DNA of 64,000 bases from G963665595 sp963665595 (GTDB lineage: Bacteria; Actinomycetota; Coriobacteriia; Coriobacteriales; CADBOM01): assembly GCA_963665595.2 (NCBI GenBank), contig CAXXJK010000005.1:62001-126000 (forward strand). The letters are read 5' to 3'. Position 1 is the stretch's first letter; each line of letters begins with the position of its first letter. The translations under genes were made by a program, and so were the position numbers. The notes under the pieces were generated by a model that was not told the DNA's origin, ran no database searches, and saw only the letters and a list, made by a program, of their open reading frames with translations. Below are positions 63,195-64,000 of this stretch, one piece after another.

Positions 63195-64000
63195 GTGTTA
63201 TTTATGGGTGTCTATCTACAGGATGTTCTCCACTTGGTTTCTCAGAGCATGCTCTATCCAACGATTGCGGTAGTCTTGCTTCTTATAACCTTTATCATCT
63301 TTTCAATCGGTTCAATTATCGTCGAAGCATTTACTGAACGTCGTCATTTTCGGCTGATAATGCCGGACTTTCTAAATGAACTCGACAAAGCTTCACCTGA
63401 AGATATTTCTACGGTCATAGAAACAAGCGCGTTACTCAAAAATCAAAAACGCGCGCTTCTTACGCTGTTTAAGAATGGTAGTCTTCCGGAAGAATCCCGC
63501 TTTGCTCTCGCAAAGAGACTTATCTCAAAAGAAGAGGAGCGTTATCATCGCATCATCTCGCGAACCGATTATGCGGCCAAAGCGGGCCCTATGCTCGGTT
63601 TGATGGGAACTCTCATTCCACTCGGGCCGGGCATCGTGGCCTTGGGTCAAGGAGACACCGCTACGCTGTCGTCTTCTCTGCTGGTGGCTTTTGATACAAC
63701 CACAGCTGGCTTGGCCTGCTCTCTCGTTTCCTTGGTTATTTCGATGATTCGCAAACGCTGGTATAACGACTACATGGTGGCTCTTAAGGCATGTATGTCA
63801 ACTGCGCTTGAAAAAATTGAGATCATGAGCGAAGAGGGTGATTTTGTAGAAGAAAAGCCTTCCGCTGAATATAAGGCATCAGCAACATATAAGAGGACAG
63901 TGTCGGCTAATTCCGAGGCTTCTTCAGCGCCTCCAGAAAACAAGAAAAATGTCAGCCGAGATAATCCTCCCGTACCGCCAGAAGGTTTCAGGAACATTAC
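63195..64000 (+). CDS. MotA/TolQ/ExbB-type proton channel subunit (3' end outside the window)
   Basis: At least 268 residues are visible. A first membrane helix (PTIAVVLLLITFIIFSIGSIIV), a cytoplasmic helical loop (residues about 35-120), and the family's core with two further helices (AAKAGPMLGLMGTLIPLGPGI, then LLVAFDTTTAGLACSLVSLVIS) are visible; the TxxG-LxG pattern is that of TolQ and ExbB. The C-terminal tail is polar and proline-rich and is cut by the window edge. Such proteins conduct protons to energise TonB, Tol or flagellar partners; in a monoderm organism the partner is not a classical outer membrane system. GTG 63195 with GAAGGA eight bases before it is taken as start; ATG 63204 is the alternative. 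It directly follows the SLH genes. Confidence 0.82.
   Translation, partial: MLFMGVYLQDVLHLVSQSMLYPTIAVVLLLITFIIFSIGSIIVEAFTERRHFRLIMPDFLNELDKASPEDISTVIETSALLKNQKRALLTLFKNGSLPEESRFALAKRLISKEEERYHRIISRTDYAAKAGPMLGLMGTLIPLGPGIVALGQGDTATLSSSLLVAFDTTTAGLACSLVSLVISMIRKRWYNDYMVALKACMSTALEKIEIMSEEGDFVEEKPSAEYKASATYKRTVSANSEASSAPPENKKNVSRDNPPVPPEGFRNI

Noticed and set aside
63137..63337. 66-codon frame overlapping the proton-channel gene start
   Set aside because: It is out of frame with the well-supported channel subunit and begins inside a terminator hairpin.

Overview
The window looks like a chromosomal segment of an anaerobic, monoderm actinobacterium of the Coriobacteriia, most likely the Eggerthellaceae. 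The grounds are a LuxR regulator with many membrane segments joined to a C-terminal HTH, several Tat-exported lipoprotein binding proteins of the FecB type, very large secreted proteins with Ig-like repeats ending in SLH domains, a UroD-type methyltransferase, a bile-salt-hydrolase-family enzyme, an OFA-type MFS carrier and moderate G+C. I cannot name the genus from sequence alone. I found no rRNA, tRNA, CRISPR array or transposase.

Layout. 1-2.5 kb (+): a Crp/Fnr regulator cut by the left edge, a flavin/PNPOx-like protein and a MoeA-like molybdopterin protein. 2.5-10.9 kb (-): a metal or cofactor uptake block, with a Crp/Fnr regulator, a membrane-anchored surface protein, a complete FecCD-type ABC importer, then a translationally coupled trio (signal-less binding protein, SIMIBI GTPase, ABC ATPase with no permease) and an InlB-repeat lipoprotein. 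11-16.4 kb (-): TetR plus radical SAM under a clear promoter/operator, a DHA2 drug exporter with its own operator, and a two-component system. 16.5-19.3 kb (+): a MacAB-like efflux set divergent from that two-component system. 19.5-32.3 kb: hydroxyacyl-CoA dehydrogenase, a fused DrrAB-type ABC exporter, an XRE/pentapeptide protein, a choloylglycine-hydrolase-family enzyme, a Trm9-like methyltransferase divergent from Elp3, a UroD-like methyltransferase and a two-gene ABC exporter. 32.4-43.8 kb: TrmO, HIRAN, OFA carrier, M20 peptidase, methyltransferase, HelD-like helicase, a membrane-tethered PstS-like protein and a DUF4143 ATPase that looks acquired.

43.9-64 kb is the most distinctive region. 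A LuxR-type membrane regulator and two Tat lipoprotein FecB paralogs read leftward. A PASTA/Ig surface protein, a 2513-residue SLH protein, a small secreted protein, a BspA-LRR/SLH protein and a MotA/TolQ/ExbB-type proton-channel subunit (cut by the right edge) read rightward. Three of these transcription units share one 23-bp dyad (AACCTAGG-N7-CCTAGGTT or close to it). In each the dyad runs into a -35-like TTG hexamer, with a possible -10 hexamer 17 bp further on (close matches to consensus in none of the three). This is what an operator bound by a LuxR-type activator would look like, and it would tie the binding proteins and the S-layer-anchored giants into one regulon. I infer a surface capture and import system, perhaps for haem, corrinoid or another metal chelate; the ligand cannot be read from the sequence.
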